Part shown: one piece after another, positions 59,501-64,000 of the stretch
Layout of the letters: every line of letters starts with the position of its first letter
Position numbering within the stretch: the stretch's first letter is position 1
Assembly (NCBI RefSeq): GCF_029407905.1
Contig: NC_073643.1
Location: 39,218,501-39,282,500, forward strand
Direction: 5' to 3'
DNA: 64,000 bases
Source: Bubalus kerabau
Lineage: Eukaryota > Chordata > Mammalia > Artiodactyla > Bovidae
Notes under the pieces: model-generated
Told to the model about the DNA's origin: nothing
What the model saw: only the letters and a program-made list of their open reading frames with translations
The model's database searches: none
Program-made: the position numbers and the translations under genes

Positions 59501-60424
59501 GTTCTCACTGAACTTGAATTGTCATCATACATGTAGGAACATTGTCAGATGTGGATAGGAGGAAGCAACATGCTGTTATAAGGGAAACACCTGACCACAT
59601 AACAAATAGGTCATACTCAATAATGAGGCATAAATTTCCTATGCTTCCCTCCTGAGATCAGAGTTCACAAGAACTAATCAAAACTTTAAAAGGAGTACAT
59701 TCAGCGTGGAGGCCGCATCCTATATAGGAAACATGCATGGTTTCCTTTACTGTGAAGTCTTCTGGGTTGAGGAACTCAACATGGACTGTGCCAGGTGTAA
59801 CACTTCTCAGCAAGCACAAAATCAAAGCTGTGAGATGGAAGGATGTGGGATGCCCTCCTCATTAATCAAAATGTAGATGTGTTTCCTGGTGAATCTGCCT
59901 TATAAGCCAAGTTCCAAGGCTTCTCAAGGGGCTTCAGCTTCCCAAAGTCAACTCAAGGGCAGAAATTGTCAAGAATCTGTGCCAGGTCCCTTTTTGAAAA
60001 TCCCATGAAAGTTCCAGATTCCTTCTCCCAAGGATGTATATACAATCCAGGAGCTTAACAGAAGCCAGGCCCCATCCTCACACCTAAAGCTCTGTAAAGC
60101 TGAGACAGTAACAGCTCTGTTGATGTCCTATATTTGCATTGCCCAGACACAGGTTTATGCCCTAGAAAAGTGGCAGAGAGTGACAAAAGTGACAAAAATA
60201 GGAACCTTCTTACACAAAACCTTACACCTTCACATGTATCTCTCTTTCTGGCTCAACATATTTCTTCTATGTTGAAATAACTTTTGAGTGAATGGTGTTT
60301 TTGCCTTTTTTTTTTTTTTTTTTTACTACTTTTAAGATTCTCCCCCTCAAAACAGAATGTTCAAGGAGTAATGGAATCACACTCTGCAGAAAAGGTTTCC
60401 CTTCATTAACCAAGAAACCCATTA
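59501..60424. other. Intron, nothing recognised
   Basis: Unique DNA; a T-run at about 60307-60324. Confidence 0.5.
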
Positions 60425-60600
60425 GAACAAGGATGGCAAACTTTTTCTGTAAAGAGCCAGATGGTTAATTTTGGCCTTGGTGAGCTATATGGCCTCAGTC
60501 ACACCTCCTCAACTCCACAGGTCACTGCATAGAGAAAAAAGCTGCACAGAAAAAAATTAAGTGCATGAACGGCTGTGGCTATGTTCCAGTGAAACTGTAC
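60425..60600 (+). repeat. Decayed DNA-transposon-like repeat
   Basis: 'tttttctgtaaagagccaga', 'tggttaattttggccttggt', 'ggctgtggctatgttccagt', 'gaaactgtac' follow a common mammalian dispersed repeat whose family I will not name with certainty. Orientation arbitrary. Confidence 0.5.
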
Positions 60601-60706
60601 TCATGGACTCCGACATCTGAATTTCACATTTTCCCACAAATCAGGAACTAAACATCTCCTTTTTACAGGTTTTATGTCAAGCACTCAACAATATAAAAAG
60701 CATTCT

Positions 60707-61050
60707 CAGAGGCTTCCCTTGTGGCTCAGTAATAAAGAATTCACGTGCCAGTGCAGGAGACACAGGTTCCCTGATCCAGGAAGATCCCACATGCCACGGA
60801 GCACCCAAGCCTGTGTGCCACATTTATTGAGCCTGCACTCTAGAGCCCGGGAGCTGCAACTACTGACACCTGCATGCCTTAGAGCCCATGCTCCACAGCA
60901 GGAGATAGCGTCGTACCGAGGAGCCCACATTACTGCAACTAGAGTAGCCTCCACTCGACACAACTCGAGAAAAGCCTGCACAGCAACGAAGACCAGCAGA
61001 GCAAAAATAAATATAAGTAACAAAACTTCTTTAAAAAGAAAAAAGAAAAA
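60707..61050 (+). repeat. CHR-type tRNA-Glu SINE, plus strand, 12-bp TSD
   Basis: 'ggcttcccttgtggctcagt', 'agacacaggttccctgatcc', 'ctagagcccgggagctgcaa', 'cagcaacgaagaccagcaga', then an A-rich tail. AAAAAGCATTCT at 60695-60706 and 61051-61062 bounds it. The open frames over it on both strands are SINE-derived. Confidence 0.93.
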
Positions 61051-61062
61051 AAAAAGCATTCT

Positions 61063-62275
61063 TAGCTAGGCCGCGATCTGCAGTGATGTAGCTAAGGAGC
61101 CATGCTCAGGTCAGGGGAAAGACTGCTTCTTTAGGAGTGTCTCTAGGTCTACCCAGGCCCTCTCACTCCTGGGTTAGTGCAGACTTCATAGGCAGAGAGT
61201 TACAAGCAGGAACTGTGAGCAAGGACACTGCCTCCTGGAGCCACAGTGCTCATTCACAGAGCGTCAAGTGTGGGCGTTCCAACGCCATCATCCGCCCTCC
61301 TTGAATGTGTGTGAGTGCAATTTGGAAGCAGTGAACCCAGATCACACTGATTCCTGTCTGAGGCTTACTCTGGGTCTTTACTTAAGGTGTCAGCAGACTG
61401 CAAGCCCTGCTGCCTGCAGAACCCTTACAGGCTCATGGAAGCGTGCTTTGCCTCAAAAGAAGACACGGAGTGCAGGGAGGCCCCATTTTGCCAGGAGACA
61501 AGCTGAAGTCCATGCAAGCATTAAAAAGAAAACCAAAAAAAAATATGGTGTCTGAGACATGTTTCAGTGTGGGGAGTGTGGCAGAGATGAAACAAGATTG
61601 GGCAGGGACTCATGAGCTGTGGGAAAGACATCAGGAGGCTCATTAAAATACTATCTTTACTTCTGTGTATTTGAAATTGTGCATCAGAAAAGTTGGGGCA
61701 GGGCAGGGGGCGGACATTAAGAGAAATCCTAGAGAAAAATAGAGATGCTCTTTATTTCAGAGAGGCTTTATGTCTATAATACAGTTATTTTAATAGCCCT
61801 TCCCACCAATACCTGTTTGTTTTCAGTTAGCTGACTATGAACAATTTTTACCCCCAGGAAAGAAAAGGTGGTACGTTGACTCAATCTGTGTTGATTAAGA
61901 CTATCTACCTTCCTAGTTTCTCTTTTTCCTTTGGTACCTAGCTCCCTACAGGTGTCAACCAACCTCTCTTCCATCTTGACCTAGGCTCAATTAGGTCCCT
62001 GTTATTTTGACAGGGAGGTCACCTGTCATCAACTGTGGATATCACTCGAGGTCACCCTCCTACTCACTCGCCTAAATATCAGTGATAAAAAAGGTGGTGT
62101 CTTGCCTGCACTCTTTCTGGAAAACTGCTAAACTCAAGTCAGAGACACAGGAAATGCTCAGCAACAGTCCCTGGCCAGAAAGCACATCCCCCCACAGAAT
62201 AGGTACCTGTTTTTGAGTCACAACACAATGGAAAGTTGGTCACTTGAACTCTTCAATCTTCCTAGTAGCCCAGTT
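61063..62275. other. Intron, no gene; possible short L1 tail near 61640-61700
   Basis: 'actatctttacttctgtgta' plus 'tttgaaattgtgcatcagaa' resembles an L1 3' terminus, too short to be sure. The remainder is unique. Confidence 0.45.
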
Positions 62276-62279
62276 CATT

Positions 62280-62395
62280 TATTTTGGGGGCAAATCTTCA
62301 CTGAACACAAGCAATGTGCAAGAGCTAAATATTTCTTGGTCAATAACAACCCTGTCCTCTAGCAGCCTGCACTCTAATAAAAGCCATCACATAAC
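62280..62395 (-). repeat. L2 LINE 3'-end fragment, minus strand
   Basis: 'cttcactgaacacaagcaat', 'gtgcaagagctaaatatttc', 'aaccctgtcctctagcagcc' resemble the reverse L2 terminus; weak. Confidence 0.4.
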
Positions 62396-63324
62396 ACACA
62401 TCTTCATATGGTGATAGGAAGAGAGTTTAGACAAAGGAAAAATATGGGGCACTTTGATAGTGCACAAGAGGAGGGCTTAAGAAAAGTTAGGAATGACTTT
62501 CCAAAGAAAACATCCTATTTTCACTGTCGACTCCTACAATGTTTTATTTGTGATTTGCTGTCAAGTGAAGGCATGTCATGTTTTTACACTTAAGGACTTA
62601 GGTACCAAGCTTAGGTACCAATATGAAAACCTTAATCAGTTACTCATACCAATTAATTCCATCTAAACATAATTAATGTTATTTATACAATTTCAAAAAT
62701 CACCTTTAAGAAAAAGGTAATTTTCTGCGTTTAGTCTTTTGAAAGTTAAAAATGTATTATCCATCTTTTCCCAGTAAAACCAACTGTGCCATAAAATTAC
62801 ATATTACAGAACAAAACAAGCAAAGCAATAAAAATTTGATGATATAAATGAAAAACAGGCTGATCTCTGAAAGATAACGGATATTTTATCCTAACATTTA
62901 TCTAACTGTGCTAAAAGGAAAACAGGGGGATGATATAGTTGCTAAACCACAGATAATCTCAGTTCCACCTAAGTCAAAGGTTCCAATCTCTCCCACAGCA
63001 TTAACTCTTGGGCAGTCTTATCATGAAGGAATTAGACAAAATAAAGTACAAGAGCAAAAAGAGAGGAAAAGAAAAAAAAAGATATTCTAACTCAGAAATT
63101 TTGAAGGTAAAGATAAGTGAACAATCCTTGAGAACCCAAGAAAAGCTGGGGACACCTGCCCTCATAAGTGGACATAACATACTATTTTGCATACAATTTC
63201 AGGACAACCATAACCTCCTGAAGCCAATTCAAGCCCCAGGTTAAAAATTTCTGACCTAGATAAACACCAAATTAGGAGATCAGGCCTAAGATTATCAGCA
63301 GTTGAAAGGGTTGAAAAGAAGTAG
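62396..63324. other. Intron, nothing recognised
   Basis: Unique AT-rich DNA. A tandem doubling of CTTAGGTACCAA lies at about 62597-62621. The overlapping open frames at 62908-63244 lack splice context. Confidence 0.5.
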
Positions 63325-63485
63325 TATGTATAGAGTCATTTTCCATTATCTAATTTAATTTCAACCCTTACAACCTCCATGGGAAGTAGGTATTATCATC
63401 TCCTTTGACAAAGAGGAATTTAGATTCTGAAAGGTAAAATGCAACCTTTACCAACTTCAAACCTTGGTTTCTAACTCTTAGGTGC
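63325..63485 (-). repeat. MIR SINE, minus strand
   Basis: 'cattatctaatttaatttca', 'acctccatgggaagtaggta', 'ttatcatctcctttgacaaa', 'caaaccttggtttctaactc' in reverse MIR order, diverged. Confidence 0.65.
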
Positions 63486-64000
63486 ACAATCATAAACTGG
63501 AGAATTCAAAAAGTCTGGTCAATATTCCTAAATATCTTCCAAGACAAGGAGTTTCTGACTTAGTGCTTCATTCATAGTATCAATTTATCTACATATTTCT
63601 TTTCAATTTAACTTTGTTGACAAGAAGAATTAGTAAGAATTTAACTCCAAAACACTTTTTCCTTGGTAGGAGATAATCTCAATCAAAGACAAAGGATAAG
63701 TGTCTGATAATTTTAAAAGGTATTTTCATGCTTAAACAGCCTGACATGAACTATTTGTTAGAAAAACAAAGGCCCACTGTCTAAAGTGCTGGACATCCTT
63801 ATACTTATCCCAGAAAATCCACAAAGTCACATATGAATCAAAAACTGACTGAATTAGAAATTTCAGTCTCTACTTAAAACTGGGAGGCAGAAATTCAGCC
63901 ATCCTGGCTGCTTTAGCATCTTCTGAATGGTTAGAGAAGCTTAGGGGAAAAAATGATATCGCTAACAGCCACTAATAATTTGATAGGTCAGAAGCACAGA
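63486..64000. other. Intron at the window edge, nothing recognised
   Basis: Unique AT-rich DNA. Confidence 0.5.

Larger units (their letters stand above)
1..64000 (-). other. ATXN7: Interior of the ATXN7 gene (intronic window with one canonical coding exon)
   Basis: The only sequence with both protein similarity and correct splice signals is the minus-strand exon at 24138-24242, so the window is assigned to the ATXN7 transcription unit on the minus strand. Nothing resembling a canonical first exon, the CAG-repeat exon, the SCA7-domain exons or a 3' end was found. Both window ends are therefore taken as introns. Extension of the gene across the whole window is inferred from this one exon and from the absence of other gene ends; it is not seen directly. 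Confidence 0.8.

Noticed and set aside
60674..61069. 131-residue plus and 117-residue minus open frames
   Set aside because: They lie on the CHR SINE at 60707-61050 with its target duplication.
24243..64000. The preceding ATXN7 coding exon (expected to end in an RE-type codon before DMPIF)
   Set aside because: Scanned by eye for its reverse complement and not found; presumed beyond the right end. A translated search would settle this.
1..64000. CRISPR arrays, bacterial operons, intact retroviral proviruses
   Set aside because: No regular direct-repeat/spacer pattern, no prokaryotic gene arrangement, and no paired LTRs or gag/pol/env frames were seen.

Overview
This is a mammalian nuclear genomic window, almost certainly from a bovid or other pecoran ruminant. 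The organism call rests on abundant BovB (RTE) LINEs, Bov-tA and BOV-A2 SINEs and CHR-type tRNA-Glu SINEs, mixed with older mammal-wide L1, L2, MIR and MER5A copies. There are no bacterial-type operons, and none of the long open frames looks like an intact independent gene.

The window lies inside one gene on the minus strand. A 105-bp exon at 24138-24242 has a good acceptor (TTTATTGCAG) and a perfect donor (GTAAGT). It encodes 34 whole residues beginning MPIFGLCPAHDD, which match the conserved N-terminal zinc-finger block of ataxin-7 (ATXN7), the SAGA subunit that anchors the deubiquitinase module. The rest reads as intron: at least 39.7 kb on the upstream side (24243-64000) and at least 24.1 kb on the downstream side (1-24137). 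The CAG-repeat exon and the SCA7-domain exons were not found.

The most interesting point is in the downstream intron. At 8385-8451, on the edge of a small CpG-rich island (about 8086-8430), there is a candidate alternative first coding exon on the minus strand. It has an ATG directly preceded by a start-stop element (ATGTGA), 22 codons, and a perfect CCCG|GTAAGT donor. That donor has the same phase (1) as the canonical zinc-finger exon. A product from it would lack the polyglutamine tract and half of the zinc finger but could join the downstream ATXN7 exons in frame.

Layout: 1-8.0 kb, sparse old repeats and one BOV-A2; 8.1-8.7 kb, the putative internal promoter and exon; 10.8-11.8 kb, a MIR and a non-repetitive block; 12-17 kb, L1, Bov-tA, L2 and BovB; 20 kb, a head-to-head SINE pair; 24.1 kb, the ATXN7 exon; 25-33 kb, dense L2 and MIR with Bov-tA; 34.6-39.6 kb, nested L1, unnamed repeat, SINE and BovB; 41-46 kb, MIR, L2 and MER5A; 46.6-49.0 kb, a BovB whose 5' half is inverted; 53.5-56.6 kb, L2, BOV-A2, Bov-tA and a 51-bp palindrome; 57-64 kb, MIR, Bov-tA, a CHR SINE and unique intron.

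Repeat boundaries are read by eye against remembered family structure and are approximate unless a target-site duplication is quoted. No new multi-gene system is apparent.
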